DNA of 64,000 nucleotides, taken from Alteromonas sp. LOR. Its GTDB lineage: Bacteria; Pseudomonadota; Gammaproteobacteria; Enterobacterales; Alteromonadaceae. The notes beneath the pieces were generated by a model. The model was given only the letters and a program-made list of their open reading frames with translations. It had not been told where the DNA came from and did not search any database. Below are positions 33,981-44,555 of the stretch, one piece after another; the first letter of the stretch is position 1; each line of letters starts with the position of its first letter. Where the stretch lies: contig NZ_JQFW01000015.1 of NCBI RefSeq assembly GCF_000753865.1, positions 62,001-126,000 on the forward strand, in the 5' to 3' direction. Both the position numbers and the translations under genes were made by a program.

Positions 33981-36129
33981 CGTCATCAGCACCGCTGTAC
34001 TTTTTAAACCACGCTAAGATATTTTCTACCTTGCCAATCATTCGCGACGGTTTTGCGGCAATGCCATGAGACGATTCAGGTACTTTTACGAGTACTGTAT
34101 CTACTTTCTGAATTTTAAGCGCTTGGTAAAACTGCTCAGTTTCAGACATAGGAGTACGTTTATCGTTCACTCCAGTGATAAGCATGGTAGGCGTTGTAAC
34201 ATTGCCAACTAGCGACAGTGGTGAGCGCTTCCAATAATGCTCTACGTTATCCCAAGGTTTGCCAGGGAACTGAAAAGGTATTTGGTATAGCCCTGAGTCA
34301 GCGGTAAGCACTTTAGACAGCCAATTAATAACAGGCTTTGCTACTACCGCTGCTTTAAACCTATCCGTTAGACCAATGGCATAAGCAGATGCAATTCCCC
34401 CGGCTGAGCCACCGGTGATGTAAAGCTTTTCAGGGTCGGCAATGCCTTTTTCAATGAGCGCATCAACGCCCGACATGTGATCGGCAAAGTCATACTTTGA
34501 GCTGTACTTGCCTTGAAGTAACAAAGCAAAACGCTCTCCATAGCCAGTGCTGCCTCGGTGATTATCGTAAAACACTACGTAGCCTTCGGCCGCCATTCGT
34601 TGTAACTCTGCCGTAAACACTGGGCCATAGGCCAAATTTGGACCGCCATGAATTTCTAAAATCAGTGGGTAGGTTTTACTGCTGTCGTAGTCTGGAGGAA
34701 GAATATACCAGCCCTGAATTTCCTCTCCATCTATTGAAGACTTGTAAACAATCTCTTTCACTTCACCCAGCGTTTTGTGGCCAAGTACATCTTCATTCAG
34801 CGACGTCAGTTGACGCTCATCATCGCTGGTAACATATAAGTCAGCAGGTCTGTTAGTAGTACCTTTTGTGTAGGCAATAACATCACCCGCGGCGTGGTAT
34901 GTGGCAAAGACGTATGGCCTGCCTAATGTAGTGCCCCCCAACCCAGATGCCATATTGGTTACTTTACCCGATAGCGACACACTATCGACTTGCGCAAGAC
35001 CTCTTACCGACTGCTGAAAATAGATGTTCTTATTATCTTTCCATACAAAGTTAGACACGGAATTGTCGATGGTTTCAGTGAGATTTTTGTGCTCTGTACC
35101 ATCGGCATTCATCACATACAAATACGTATTTTTATACATGACTTTTTCATCGCTTCGGCGTTCATAAGCGACATATTTGCCATTAGGCGATACAACGGGT
35201 GACGCTTCACGACCTTTAAAACTGGTTAGCTGCTCGATATGCCCCAGCATGTCTACCGTATAAATGTCTGCTTCTATTGGCTCGTATTCCCAGTTGCTGC
35301 TTCGATTGGCTGAAAAGTAAATTTTTGCGCCGTCATGAGAGAAGCTTAAGCTTCCGCGATGGTGATAATCACCAGAGGTAAGCTGCCTTGCGGTACCGCC
35401 TTGTGATGGCACGACAAATATATGTGTATACGCTGGCTCTAATACCCCTCTTCCGTCGGCTTGGTACCTTGCTTTAGTAATATATTCAAAGCTCGGAGAC
35501 CAGTTGGCCCCTTTCGGCTTTTTAGGCATATTGACTTTCAGCGGCTTTTCTTCGGCATCAACGTTCATAGTAAATGCAATGTGCTTTCCATCAGGCGACC
35601 AGGTAATGGAGCTAGGGGAAGAGGTGACATTGGTAACAAGTGCCGTTTGCCCTGTATCCATCCAGCGTACATACAGCTGTGGCTTTCCTTCTTCGTTCGA
35701 CAAGTACGCCAAACGTTTTCCATCAGGAGACCAACGGGGCGAGTAGAAATTATGTTTAGACGATAGTAAAGGCCGGTGCTGACTGCCATCGACGCTGGCA
35801 AGCCAGATATTAGCGCGCGTGCTATCTGACATAATGTCATTAGAGCGACGCACGTAGACCACCTGCTTTTTATCTGGCGATACCTGTGCTTCGCTGACAT
35901 ATTCTAAATTGAAAATATCTTCTGACGCAAAGTGGTGAGCTTTATTGGATGCTGGTGATGTTGGCGTCGAATTCACAGTGCTAGTGTCTTCTTGAGCCAC
36001 GCTGGTAGCGGGAAGTAACGTACTCAGCAAAGAAGTACCTAAGGAAAATAATATGGCCGTAGAAATGCGCCCTGTAGAAAATGACTTCTTGGTTGTTTTG
36101 CGATGTGGGTGTAAATAATGTGCTGTCAT
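33958..36129 (-). CDS. Exported S9 family (prolyl oligopeptidase-type) serine peptidase
   Basis: A 723-residue peptidase. An N-terminal signal ('GRISTAILFSLGTSLLSTLL', cleavage near 'SVAQ') points to the periplasm or outside. Residues about 65-440 are a beta-propeller with TolB-like blades ('SPRWSPDGKRLAYLSNEEGK', 'ASPVVSPNGKYVAYERR'), and the C-terminal alpha/beta-hydrolase has the nucleophile Ser575 in 'GGSAGGIA', an Asp in 'GVNDKRTPMSETEQFY' and the His in 'SSHGI'. This is the acylaminoacyl-peptidase/dipeptidyl-peptidase branch; exact specificity is unknown. Monocistronic. Confidence 0.92.
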   Translation of the reverse strand: MTAHYLHPHRKTTKKSFSTGRISTAILFSLGTSLLSTLLPATSVAQEDTSTVNSTPTSPASNKAHHFASEDIFNLEYVSEAQVSPDKKQVVYVRRSNDIMSDSTRANIWLASVDGSQHRPLLSSKHNFYSPRWSPDGKRLAYLSNEEGKPQLYVRWMDTGQTALVTNVTSSPSSITWSPDGKHIAFTMNVDAEEKPLKVNMPKKPKGANWSPSFEYITKARYQADGRGVLEPAYTHIFVVPSQGGTARQLTSGDYHHRGSLSFSHDGAKIYFSANRSSNWEYEPIEADIYTVDMLGHIEQLTSFKGREASPVVSPNGKYVAYERRSDEKVMYKNTYLYVMNADGTEHKNLTETIDNSVSNFVWKDNKNIYFQQSVRGLAQVDSVSLSGKVTNMASGLGGTTLGRPYVFATYHAAGDVIAYTKGTTNRPADLYVTSDDERQLTSLNEDVLGHKTLGEVKEIVYKSSIDGEEIQGWYILPPDYDSSKTYPLILEIHGGPNLAYGPVFTAELQRMAAEGYVVFYDNHRGSTGYGERFALLLQGKYSSKYDFADHMSGVDALIEKGIADPEKLYITGGSAGGIASAYAIGLTDRFKAAVVAKPVINWLSKVLTADSGLYQIPFQFPGKPWDNVEHYWKRSPLSLVGNVTTPTMLITGVNDKRTPMSETEQFYQALKIQKVDTVLVKVPESSHGIAAKPSRMIGKVENILAWFKKYSGADDVTTPDAP

Positions 36130-36457
36130 TGTTGCCCTATTCTTTTTTATTTTTGATCGTCAAACTTGTTCAGCTCTTATACTAGCGCAATCAAAGGCCA
36201 TGAAGATAAAGCGGGGTTAAATATGCGGCCACTCACTCGATTTAGTCGATAAAATGTACATACTTTTAAGACAAACTGTTCTTTATTTAAAGCTGTAGAC
36301 CACGCTTGCTGCGATTTACTCTTACTGCTTCCTTTGCTCTTCGTGCATTTATAGAGTCTAGTTTTAAGCAACAGCTAACCGTATACGAAGGGAGAATATT
36401 GAAAAAGTAGATGACATGGTAGTGTGACTTTACCAACAAAAAGGTGGCATTAGGTAT
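36130..36457. other. Intergenic region, no supported gene
   Basis: About 330 bp between divergent genes. Short frames on the minus strand are rich in unlikely residues and judged shadows. No clear promoter motif or hairpin. Confidence 0.4.
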
Positions 36458-36922
36458 ATGCATAATCATCATGGTGAATACAAAAGCGCAGTGAGCGAGC
36501 AGCTTGTACTCTTTTCTGCAAGAGGCCCGTGGAATGACGAAACAATGCGACATGGCGTGGTCAAACTCTCACAACACATAGAGACCGTATCAAGCAACAC
36601 AGACAATCCAAGCAAGCAGTGGGCGCAATTAAGTGTGTTATATGGTGAAAGCCTTATGCCTCCATCCACATTTGATATTTTCATCAAGCAAACCCGCATT
36701 CGTCAAACTCGTGGATTAAGATTACTTGCAGTGGTAATTAAAGATTCTGATGTGGCAATGACAATAAGACAGCAACTGCGCTTTTGTTACGATGCAGCAG
36801 AGATTGAATATGCGTTTTTTGATGACATTGATGACGCCCTTAACGCTATTTCCCAAGCAGGTTTACGTTTTGATGAACGAGAAGTCAGGCAGTTTTTAAG
36901 TCAAAATGACTTTTCATCTTGA
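36458..36922 (+). CDS. Conserved-looking cytoplasmic protein, unknown
   Basis: A 154-residue protein of alternating strands and helices: 'EQLVLFSARGPWNDETMRHG', 'QWAQLSVLYGESLMPPST', 'LLAVVIKDSDVAM' and 'YAFFDDIDDALNAISQ'. The pattern is that of a STAS/SpoIIAA-like fold, in which a small strand-helix protein acts as a binding partner, but similarity is not strong enough to name it. No signal peptide. Start ATG at 36458 with AGG upstream. Followed by a terminator 65 nt after the stop. Confidence 0.5.
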   Translation: MHNHHGEYKSAVSEQLVLFSARGPWNDETMRHGVVKLSQHIETVSSNTDNPSKQWAQLSVLYGESLMPPSTFDIFIKQTRIRQTRGLRLLAVVIKDSDVAMTIRQQLRFCYDAAEIEYAFFDDIDDALNAISQAGLRFDEREVRQFLSQNDFSS

Positions 36923-36987
36923 GCCTAAGGCCTTTTCACTTTCTTTTTGAAAACGGGATATTTCAGCACGGGATAAACAGGCACAAA

Positions 36988-37015
36988 AAAGGAGAGCGAT
37001 GCTCTCCTTTTGTTT
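36988..37015 (+). terminator. Terminator after the 154-residue protein gene
   Basis: Perfect arms AAAGGAGAGC (36988-36997) and GCTCTCCTTT (37001-37010) with a GAT loop, flanked by A and T tracts. It also lies downstream of the convergent aldolase gene and may serve both. Confidence 0.85.
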
Positions 37016-37121
37016 ATGTCTATTTTGCAAAGCTCATATTTCGAAGCGTCTGTTGCAAATCTTATGACGCAAAGCTAATGCCGCTCATGACGGCAAAACA
37101 CAATGCCATACAAGCGCTAAA

Positions 37122-38021
37122 TTAAGACTTAGAAGCAGTATAAATACCGTCTATTGCGGTATCGAGTAGTGCTTCAAATTCTTCTTTAGACTGCTTGGCA
37201 GAGGTACCCTCGGTAAGTGCGCGAGAGAAGCTTGCGATCATGCCTTGGTTTTCTGACAACTTTGCATTAGCGTCGTTGCGAGTATAACCGCCAGATAAGG
37301 CAACTACTTTTAGTACACGTGGATTGTCTACTAACTCTTTGTAGAAGTTGGCTTGGTCAGGCAAGGTTAGTTTTAACATCACCTCTTGCCCTTCACTTAA
37401 CAAGTTAAGCTGGGTAAGGATCTCAAGCTTAAGGAGTGCTTCAGCTTCGGCTTTCTGCGGGCTGTGAATATCAACCTCTGGCTCGATAATAGGCACAAGT
37501 CCTGCGGCAAGAATTTGCTTACCTACTTCGAATTGCTGCTCTACTACGGCTTTAATACCCTGTTGGTTAGCCAGTTTTACTACGCTTCGCATTTTAGTAC
37601 CAAACACGTCTTGCGCCACGGCCTTCGCTAGCAATGCGTCAAGTTCTGGCATCGGCTTCATGAGCTGTACGCCATCGCTTTCTTCTTGAAGCCCTTTGTC
37701 TACTTTCAAAAACGGAATAACACGCTTCTTCTGCCACAAATAGTGAGCAGTGGACATGCCTTCAATTTCTCTATCTAAGGTATTTTCAAACAAGATAGCG
37801 CCTAGAACGCGCTCGCCGCTGAAAGGAGCACTAGTAATAATACGAGTGCGCATGTCGTGTACAAGGTTGAACATTTCTTCGTCTGAACTGTATTCTGACT
37901 CTTCAATACCATAAAGACGTAGCGCTTTCGGTGTACTGCCGCCGCTTTGATCTAACGCTGCAATAAAACCGATTTGTGTGTTGAGTTTATCCAGCATAGA
38001 TTGCTGAGCTTGTGATGCCAT
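37122..38021 (-). CDS. Fructose-bisphosphate aldolase, class I
   Basis: A 299-residue Schiff-base aldolase that interconverts fructose 1,6-bisphosphate with the two triose phosphates. The opening 'IGFIAALDQSGGSTPKALRL' and 'VPFLKVDKGLQEESDGVQLM' are characteristic of the class I enzymes of the Staphylococcus Fda type; the latter carries a conserved Lys. The segment 'EVMLKLTLPDQANFY' holds the likely Schiff-base Lys, and 'VVALSGGYTRNDAN' the phosphate site. In enteric bacteria this position behind pgk is held by a class II zinc aldolase. GGAG seven nt before the ATG. It is 314 bp behind pgk, so it may have its own promoter. Confidence 0.93.
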   Translation of the reverse strand: MASQAQQSMLDKLNTQIGFIAALDQSGGSTPKALRLYGIEESEYSSDEEMFNLVHDMRTRIITSAPFSGERVLGAILFENTLDREIEGMSTAHYLWQKKRVIPFLKVDKGLQEESDGVQLMKPMPELDALLAKAVAQDVFGTKMRSVVKLANQQGIKAVVEQQFEVGKQILAAGLVPIIEPEVDIHSPQKAEAEALLKLEILTQLNLLSEGQEVMLKLTLPDQANFYKELVDNPRVLKVVALSGGYTRNDANAKLSENQGMIASFSRALTEGTSAKQSKEEFEALLDTAIDGIYTASKS

Positions 38022-38335
38022 TGCAACACTCCTTTTATATTGTTCTGCCTATACGACAGCTGTAGGGTTTATAGTTATTTCGTCAGCAAACATCACTGTA
38101 AAGCTAACCAGTTCTTTTTCACAAAGAACCTTTTTTAAAAAAAGAGTTTTTCGAAAAGCGCCGTTTTCAAAGATGGTTGCTCTTTAAAAAGGGGCACTTT
38201 CGAAAGGCGCTTACCTACACCATGTTATTGCTGTTTTCAGTATAGGTAAGCACCGGTAGCATACTAGGCGCTATTTCTTACGTTATAGTTTCAAGTGAGT
38301 TAATTTGATTAGCTAACTTGAGGCAACGACAGCGC
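38022..38335. other. pgk-aldolase intergenic region with hairpins
   Basis: About 314 bp. A stem-loop GTTCTTT (38111-38117) / AAAGAAC (38123-38129) is followed by CTTTTTT on the plus strand, although no plus gene precedes it closely. A second pair AAGCGCC (near 38155) / GGCGCTT (near 38205) could form a larger hairpin. These may attenuate or process the pgk-fba transcript. No coding frame. Confidence 0.4.
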
Positions 38336-39514
38336 TTATTTATTTTTTTCTTCTAGTATCGCTACAGCAGGCAGTGTTTTTCCTTCAAGAAACTCAAGGA
38401 ATGCACCACCACCTGTTGATATGTAAGAGACCTTATCGGCAATCCCATACTTATCGACTGCTGCAAGTGTATCACCGCCCCCTGCAATAGAGAATGCGTC
38501 ACTTGCTGCAATTGCTTCAGACAGGGCTTTCGTACCTGCGCTGAACTGTTCAAATTCAAATACACCGACCGGGCCATTCCACACAATGGTACCCGCATTT
38601 TTAATAATGCTTTCCAGAGCTTTCGATGAGTCTGGGCCAATATCAAAAATCATATCTTCATCAGTGACTTCAGACACGTGCTTTAACGTGGCCTCAGTAT
38701 TTTCATCAAACGCTGCACCTACCACTACATCGGTTGGCACAGGAATGTTTCCGCCATTTGCCTGGGCGTTGTTCATTAGCTGAGTAGCTTGTTCCGTCAG
38801 GTCCATCTCAACCAGTGATTTACCTACATTGTGGCCTTGGGCAGCAATAAATGTGTTTGCTATACCGCCACCTACAATAAGCTGATCAACCTTTTCTGCC
38901 AGTGTTTTTAATACGGTTAGCTTAGTCGATACTTTTGACCCACCAACAATGGCCACCATTGGGCGCTTAGGATTATCTAGTGCTTTACCTAGTGCATCGA
39001 GTTCGGCAGCTAGAAGCGGCCCGGCACATGCTTGGGTAGCAAATTTCGCTACACCATGTGTAGAAGCTTGTGCACGGTGAGCAGTACCAAATGCATCCAT
39101 CACGAAAATATCGCACAGTGCAGCATATTGTTTGGAAAGGGTTTCGTCGTCTTTCTTCTCGCCTTCATTGAAGCGTACGTTTTCTAGGATCACTAGTTCG
39201 CCATCGACAAGCTCAACACCGTCTAGGTAGTCTTTAACAAGCTTTACAGGTACATCGAGGGCGTCGTTTAGGTAATCGACAACAGGTTGAAGTGAAAACT
39301 CTTCGGCAGGCTCGCCTTCAGTTGGACGGCCAAGGTGAGACATCACCATAACGGCAGCTCCAGCGTCGAGCGCGGCTTTAATTGTTGGAATTGATGCTTT
39401 AATGCGAGCATCTGAGGTTACTTTGCCGTTTTTAACCGGTACGTTTAAATCTTGTCTAATGAGAACACGCTGACCGTGCAAGGCCATATCGTTCATACTT
39501 GGAATTGGCATCAT
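38336..39514 (-). CDS. pgk: Phosphoglycerate kinase
   Basis: A 392-residue monomeric kinase of lower glycolysis, transferring phosphate from 1,3-bisphosphoglycerate to ADP. The N-terminal substrate domain has '[17 protein letters not shown]', '[20 protein letters not shown]' and '[13 protein letters not shown]'; the C-terminal nucleotide domain has '[15 protein letters not shown]' and '[16 protein letters not shown]'. Length fits the bacterial enzyme. Two ATGs open the frame, and either MMPIP or MPIP is possible. It follows epd after 90 bp. Confidence 0.98.
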   Translation of the reverse strand: MMPIPSMNDMALHGQRVLIRQDLNVPVKNGKVTSDARIKASIPTIKAALDAGAAVMVMSHLGRPTEGEPAEEFSLQPVVDYLNDALDVPVKLVKDYLDGVELVDGELVILENVRFNEGEKKDDETLSKQYAALCDIFVMDAFGTAHRAQASTHGVAKFATQACAGPLLAAELDALGKALDNPKRPMVAIVGGSKVSTKLTVLKTLAEKVDQLIVGGGIANTFIAAQGHNVGKSLVEMDLTEQATQLMNNAQANGGNIPVPTDVVVGAAFDENTEATLKHVSEVTDEDMIFDIGPDSSKALESIIKNAGTIVWNGPVGVFEFEQFSAGTKALSEAIAASDAFSIAGGGDTLAAVDKYGIADKVSYISTGGGAFLEFLEGKTLPAVAILEEKNK

Positions 39515-39603
39515 CTTTCCTATGTTAATTTAAAAATGTTGTCATTCATTAACGTGTGAAAGCTGCGCGGGTTGGTGCCACCAACCCTGGCAGCATTTAC
39601 GAT

Positions 39604-40614
39604 TTATTTTGCTTCAAACATCACTTTGGCTGTGTCTAGCATTCGATTTGCAAAGCCCCATTCATTGTCACACCACACCAGAGTTTTAACTAACTGCTTG
39701 TGGCTTACGCGAGTTTGTGTGCCATCTACAATACACGAGTGTGGGTCGTGATTGAAATCTACTGATACCAGAGGCTCTTCGGTGTAGTCTAAAATTCCCT
39801 GCAAGCGACCGTCTTTTGCCTTTCGTAACGCTTGGTTGACTTGCTCAATAGACACTTCACTTTCGAGGCTAACACTTAAGTCCATCGCGGTGACGTTGAT
39901 GGTGGGTACCCTTACCGCTATTGCTTCGAACTTGCCGGCAAATTTGGGTAAAATACGTTCAATACCCGCCGCCAAGCGCGTATCTACAGGAATGATAGAT
40001 TGGCTTGCAGCCCGAGTTCGACGTAAATCTTCATGGTATGCATCGATAACTTGCTGGTCATGCATTGATGCATGAATGGTGGTAATTGTGCCACTAAGTA
40101 CACCAAATGCCGCATCGAGAGCCTGAATTACAGGGACAATACAATTTGTGGTGCACGAGCCGTTAGAGACTAATTTATGGTCACTGGTTAAGGTATCTTC
40201 GTTAGTACCGAAAATGACTGTGTTGTCTAAATCGGGAGAACCAGGAGATGAAAACAGCACTTTTTTAGCACCCGCATCGAGATGAGACTGACCTGAAGCA
40301 CGATCATCAAATAAACCGGTACATTCAAGCACAATGTCTACACCTAGGGTTTCCCAGGGAAGATTGCTAATTTCGGCTTCAGCAAGCAGCTGGATATCAT
40401 CGCCTGCTACCGACAGTGTTTTGTCTTTTAAGGCCACATCGAAACGAAACCGCCCGTGGGCGGTATCGTATTTCAGTAAATGTGCAATGCCTTCGGGCTT
40501 AGCAATGTCGTTAATGGCCACAACATTAAACTCATTATTACGCCCACTCTCGTAAAGTGCGCGTAATACGTTGCGACCAATTCGACCAAACCCATTTATG
40601 GCAATATTTACCAT
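39604..40614 (-). CDS. epd: Erythrose-4-phosphate dehydrogenase
   Basis: A 336-residue member of the glyceraldehyde-3-phosphate dehydrogenase family that lines up closely with Escherichia coli Epd, which oxidises erythrose 4-phosphate in the first step of PLP synthesis. The NAD fold '[20 protein letters not shown]' and the catalytic Cys in '[13 protein letters not shown]' are intact. '[20 protein letters not shown]' and '[20 protein letters not shown]' are Epd-type variants that differ from GapA. Its place between tkt, which supplies erythrose 4-phosphate, and pgk is that of enterobacterial epd. It starts 17 bp after tkt ends. Confidence 0.95.
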   Translation of the reverse strand: MVNIAINGFGRIGRNVLRALYESGRNNEFNVVAINDIAKPEGIAHLLKYDTAHGRFRFDVALKDKTLSVAGDDIQLLAEAEISNLPWETLGVDIVLECTGLFDDRASGQSHLDAGAKKVLFSSPGSPDLDNTVIFGTNEDTLTSDHKLVSNGSCTTNCIVPVIQALDAAFGVLSGTITTIHASMHDQQVIDAYHEDLRRTRAASQSIIPVDTRLAAGIERILPKFAGKFEAIAVRVPTINVTAMDLSVSLESEVSIEQVNQALRKAKDGRLQGILDYTEEPLVSVDFNHDPHSCIVDGTQTRVSHKQLVKTLVWCDNEWGFANRMLDTAKVMFEAK

Positions 40615-40631
40615 TGGCTTTTATTTACCTC

Positions 40632-42623
40632 TTACAGAGACAGCGCGGCCTCTATGACAGCGTCGGTAGTAATACCAAAGTGCTTGAACAGGTCGCCCGC
40701 AGGTGCCGATTCGCCAAAGGTATCCATACCGATAATAGCGCCATTAAGGCCAACATATTTGTACCAGCTATCTTTTGACAGTGCTTCAACCGCTACACGC
40801 TTGGTAACAGAAGAAGGCAATACGCTCTCACGGTAGTCTTTCGACTGGCGATCGAACACGTCTGTCGATGGCATTGATACCACGCGCACGGCCTTGCCTT
40901 GCTCGGTTAATGCAGCGGCGGCTTCTACTGCCAACTGAACTTCAGAACCCGTAGCAATAAGAATAATTTCAGGCGTGCTGTCACTATCGATAAGTACGTA
41001 GCCACCTTTCGCAATATCAGCCACTTGCTGTGAGGTTCTTTCTTGCTGCGCTAAACCTTGGCGCGTAAAGATAAGAGTGGTTGGGCCGTCAGTACGCTCG
41101 ATTGCCGATTTCCACGACACCGCTGATTCCACTTGGTCGCAAGGACGCCAGTTATCAAGATTCGGTGTAGAGCGAAGCGCAACCACTTGCTCAACAGGTT
41201 GGTGAGTTGGACCATCTTCGCCCAAACCGATTGAGTCATGTGTGTACACAAAAATAGCAGGCTGCTTCATTAGTGCTGCCATGCGCACTGCGTTACGTGC
41301 GTATTCCATAAACATCAAGAATGTTGCACCGTATGCTTTAAAGCCGCCGTGTAGCGTAATGCCATTCATCATGGCAGACATACCAAACTCGCGTACACCG
41401 TAGTAAACATAGTTACCCGATGCATCGTTAGCTTCAACGCCTTTACTGCCTTCCCAAATTGTTAGGTTAGAGCCTGCTAGGTCAGCAGAGCCACCTAATA
41501 GTTCTGGCAACAATGGACCAAACGCATTCAGCGCATTTTGAGACGCTTTTCGCGACGCAATGTTTTGCGGATTAGCTTGCAGCTCGGCAATGATTGCATC
41601 TGCTTTGTCACTGAAATCAACTGGCAGTTCACCGTTAACTCGGCGCTTAAATTCTGCGGCTAGTTCAGGGTATGCGGCTTCATAAGCTGCAAAAGCATCG
41701 TTCCATGCCGACTCTGCTTCACCGCCTTTACCTTTGCCATCCCACTGAGCGTATATGTCATCAGGAATTTCAAACGCGCCGTGTTTCCAGCCTAGCTTTT
41801 CACGTGTCGCTACAATTTCATCATCACCTAGCGGTGCACCGTGACAAGACTCAGTGCCTTCTTTATTTGGAGAACCAAAACCGATGGTCGTTTTACAACA
41901 AATAAGGGTTGGCTTAGCGCTATTTTCTTGCGCTTTTTCGATGGCAGCTTTAACTTGTTCTGCATCGTGACCGTCTACACCTTCAATCACATCCCAGCCG
42001 TAGCTTTTAAAGCGTGCTGCCGTGTCGTCGGTAAACCAACCTTCAACTTCACCGTCAATTGAAATGCCGTTGTCATCCCAAAACGCGATAAGTTTGCCTA
42101 AACCTAAGGTACCTGCAAGAGAACACGTTTCGTGTGAGATACCTTCCATTAAGCAGCCATCGCCAAGGAATGTATAAGTGTAATGATCAACAATGTCGTG
42201 ACCATCGCGGTTAAACTGAGCCGCAAGTACTTTTTCAGCTAGCGCCATACCAACTGCATTGCTCACGCCTTGGCCTAATGGGCCTGTAGTGGTTTCTACA
42301 CCAGGTGCATAACCATATTCTGGGTGACCCGGGGTTTTAGAATGCAATTGGCGGAAGTTTTTAAGCTCTTCAATCGGCAGTTCGTAGCCCGATAGATGAA
42401 GCAGTGAATATAACAGCATTGACCCATGACCATTCGAAAGCACGAAGCGATCGCGGTTAGCCCATGATGGGTTAGCTGGATTATGGGATAAAAAGTCCTG
42501 CCATAATACTTGAGCAATGTCGGCCATCCCCATTGGGGCGCCTGGGTGACCTGATTTAGCTTGTTGAACCGCATCCATACTTAATGCACGGATAGCATTG
42601 GCGAGTTCGCGACGAGAGGGCAT
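40632..42623 (-). CDS. tkt: Transketolase
   Basis: A 663-residue thiamine-diphosphate enzyme of the pentose phosphate pathway. All parts are present: the substrate-side '[17 protein letters not shown]', the TPP/Mg motif '[20 protein letters not shown]' with 'DDNGISIDG', the pyrimidine-domain '[17 protein letters not shown]', and '[18 protein letters not shown]'. The C-terminal domain is complete. It is the first gene of the tkt-epd-pgk(-fba) cluster and is divergent from metK across 408 bp. Related bacteria have the same order. Confidence 0.97.
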   Translation of the reverse strand: MPSRRELANAIRALSMDAVQQAKSGHPGAPMGMADIAQVLWQDFLSHNPANPSWANRDRFVLSNGHGSMLLYSLLHLSGYELPIEELKNFRQLHSKTPGHPEYGYAPGVETTTGPLGQGVSNAVGMALAEKVLAAQFNRDGHDIVDHYTYTFLGDGCLMEGISHETCSLAGTLGLGKLIAFWDDNGISIDGEVEGWFTDDTAARFKSYGWDVIEGVDGHDAEQVKAAIEKAQENSAKPTLICCKTTIGFGSPNKEGTESCHGAPLGDDEIVATREKLGWKHGAFEIPDDIYAQWDGKGKGGEAESAWNDAFAAYEAAYPELAAEFKRRVNGELPVDFSDKADAIIAELQANPQNIASRKASQNALNAFGPLLPELLGGSADLAGSNLTIWEGSKGVEANDASGNYVYYGVREFGMSAMMNGITLHGGFKAYGATFLMFMEYARNAVRMAALMKQPAIFVYTHDSIGLGEDGPTHQPVEQVVALRSTPNLDNWRPCDQVESAVSWKSAIERTDGPTTLIFTRQGLAQQERTSQQVADIAKGGYVLIDSDSTPEIILIATGSEVQLAVEAAAALTEQGKAVRVVSMPSTDVFDRQSKDYRESVLPSSVTKRVAVEALSKDSWYKYVGLNGAIIGMDTFGESAPAGDLFKHFGITTDAVIEAALSL

Positions 42624-43031
42624 GTTGTCTCCTGGTTATAATTCGTATCTAAGCGAGCGTGGAGGTAAGTCGCGCATTCGACTTAAGCTCTGCTTTTTTA
42701 ATGTACGTTTGAATGTGGCGTTATTCTTACCCATGCCACCGCACAGTTCAATGGGTTTATAATGCCAAAAGCGAAACTACTCACAAAAAATGGTCTATTA
42801 AGCAAAACACACGTAAATGCTCATTGATAAAACGCAAATTTGTATGTCAGTACTCGACGTTGTTCGATCTCAATACTTAACTAAAAAAGAGAAACTGATC
42901 GGTAAATGTCAACAAATCGTAACGGTTTAGAGCCACAAGACTTTTAGACGTCTAGAAGTAAAGACTGGTATTTATAACTTGATTTAGTACAATACAAATA
43001 ATTTCGATAATTAAATGCAAACGGAGTACAC
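42624..43031. other. tkt-metK divergent promoter region
   Basis: About 400 bp holding both promoters. The metK side has the MetJ operator (42938-42969), after which an AT-rich stretch with TTGATT (42981-42986) and TACAAT (42991-42996)-like elements leads to metK. No binding site is evident on the tkt side and no RNA gene was recognised. Confidence 0.55.
42938..42969 (+). promoter_or_regulatory. MetJ operator, four tandem met boxes
   Basis: Four contiguous 8-mers, AGACTTTT, AGACGTCT, AGAAGTAA and AGACTGGT, match the met box AGACGTCT in 6, 8, 5 and 5 positions. MetJ binds tandem met boxes cooperatively when SAM is bound, repressing methionine and SAM genes. The site lies about 60 bp before metK, so feedback repression by SAM is expected. 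metJ itself is not in the window. Confidence 0.85.
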
Positions 43032-44177
43032 ATGGCCACGAATCTATTCACTTCTGAATCGGTTTCTGAAGGACATCCGGATAAAATCGCTGACCAAATT
43101 TCAGATGCAGTGCTTGACGCTATATTAGAGCAAGACTCTCGGGCACGTGTTGCCTGCGAAACCTATGTAAAAACAGGTATGGTTTTGGTTGGCGGTGAAG
43201 TTACCACGTCAGCATGGGTTGATATTGAAGAAATCACTCGAAATACAGTGAAAGAGATTGGTTATACCCATTCTGATATGGGTTTTGATGCCGATTCGTG
43301 CGCCGTGCTTAACGCTATTGGTAAGCAGTCTCCCGATATTAACCAGGGTGTAGACCGCGCCAGCTTAGAAGAGCAAGGTGCAGGCGACCAAGGTTTAATG
43401 TTCGGTTACGCAAGTGACGAAACCGACGTACTTATGCCAGCGCCTATCACTTACTCCCACCGTTTAGTACAAAAGCAAGCTGAAGTACGCAAATCGGGCA
43501 AGCTTGATTGGCTGCGTCCTGATGCGAAAAGCCAGATCACGTTTAAATACGAAAATGACAAGCCTGTTGGCATTGATGCAGTAGTGTTATCAACACAGCA
43601 TTGCGACTCAGTGTCTACTGATACCGTTCGCGAAGCCGTCATGGAAGAGATAATTAAACCGGTTCTGCCAAGCGAATGGATTGATGGAAATACCCAATTT
43701 CACATTAACCCAACCGGTCGATTCGTTATTGGTGGCCCAATGGGCGACTGTGGTTTAACCGGCCGCAAAATAATTGTTGATACCTACGGCGGTATGGCAC
43801 GTCACGGCGGTGGTGCATTCTCAGGAAAAGACCCATCAAAAGTTGACCGCAGTGCGGCTTACGCTGGACGTTATGTAGCGAAGAATATCGTAGCGGCAGG
43901 GTTAGCAAAGCGCTGTGAAATTCAAATTTCTTACGCTATCGGCGTTGCGCAGCCTACCTCTATCAGCATCGATACTTTTGGTACCGGCGTGGTTGATGAA
44001 AAAACATTGGTTGCACTAGTGCGCGAACATTTTGACCTTCGCCCATACGGCTTAATTAAGATGTTGGACCTTGAGCGTCCAATTTACCGTGCAACTGCTG
44101 CCTACGGACACTTTGGCCGTGAAGCTTTCCCTTGGGAAGCGACTGACAAAGCCGAAGCGCTTAAAGCATCCATTTAG
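43032..44177 (+). CDS. metK: S-adenosylmethionine synthetase
   Basis: A 381-residue enzyme making SAM from methionine and ATP. The N-terminal '[20 protein letters not shown]' holds the ATP-contact His and metal Asp; the hexapeptide 'GAGDQG' and the P-loop-like '[19 protein letters not shown]' are intact. Length and the C-terminal '[19 protein letters not shown]' are typical. Divergent from tkt, with MetJ boxes upstream and a terminator downstream, so it is monocistronic. Confidence 0.98.
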   Translation: MATNLFTSESVSEGHPDKIADQISDAVLDAILEQDSRARVACETYVKTGMVLVGGEVTTSAWVDIEEITRNTVKEIGYTHSDMGFDADSCAVLNAIGKQSPDINQGVDRASLEEQGAGDQGLMFGYASDETDVLMPAPITYSHRLVQKQAEVRKSGKLDWLRPDAKSQITFKYENDKPVGIDAVVLSTQHCDSVSTDTVREAVMEEIIKPVLPSEWIDGNTQFHINPTGRFVIGGPMGDCGLTGRKIIVDTYGGMARHGGGAFSGKDPSKVDRSAAYAGRYVAKNIVAAGLAKRCEIQISYAIGVAQPTSISIDTFGTGVVDEKTLVALVREHFDLRPYGLIKMLDLERPIYRATAAYGHFGREAFPWEATDKAEALKASI

Positions 44178-44555
44178 TTAAATAAATAAGGGCGTGTTAG
44201 CGCCGCTAAAAAGCCCTCGTTAATGCGATAAGCATATTTATAGCGGGGGCTTTTTGTTTTTTAAAGTAAAAGAATTTGCGTTAAGTATTTTAAATGCATT
44301 TCCGTAACCTGCATTTTTGTCTATGCTTAGATAAAGCTATTTATGCTTTACTAGTTAGCCAATTAAAAAGTTGCTGTTAAATAAGTAGCTATAAAAATAC
44401 GTACTGCATCAGTGTGATACCGTAGACGCCGATAAGCAGTGCCATAATAAGATTGTTGAGTAAAGAGTGGTGCTCTTATTCTTTCTTTACTCTAAACTTC
44501 TTTGTTGCTGATTGTGTTGTAACAAGCAATGAAATTGACACTTAAAGTGAAACAC
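44178..44555. other. Spacer after metK; possible tiny membrane peptide on the minus strand
   Basis: About 380 bp starting with the metK terminator. Around 44393-44477 the minus strand has an open run ending in 'MALLIGVYGITLMQYVFL' and a TAG, which looks like a membrane helix but is only 18 residues from its ATG and follows a stop closely. It could be a small protein or a decayed gene end. The rest holds nothing recognisable. Confidence 0.3.
44208..44259 (+). terminator. Terminator after metK
   Basis: AAAAAGCCCTCG (44208-44219) pairs with CGGGGGCTTTTT (44244-44255) with one G-T wobble or mismatch around a 24-nt loop, then TTTTGTTTT. It is 30 nt past the metK stop. Confidence 0.75.
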
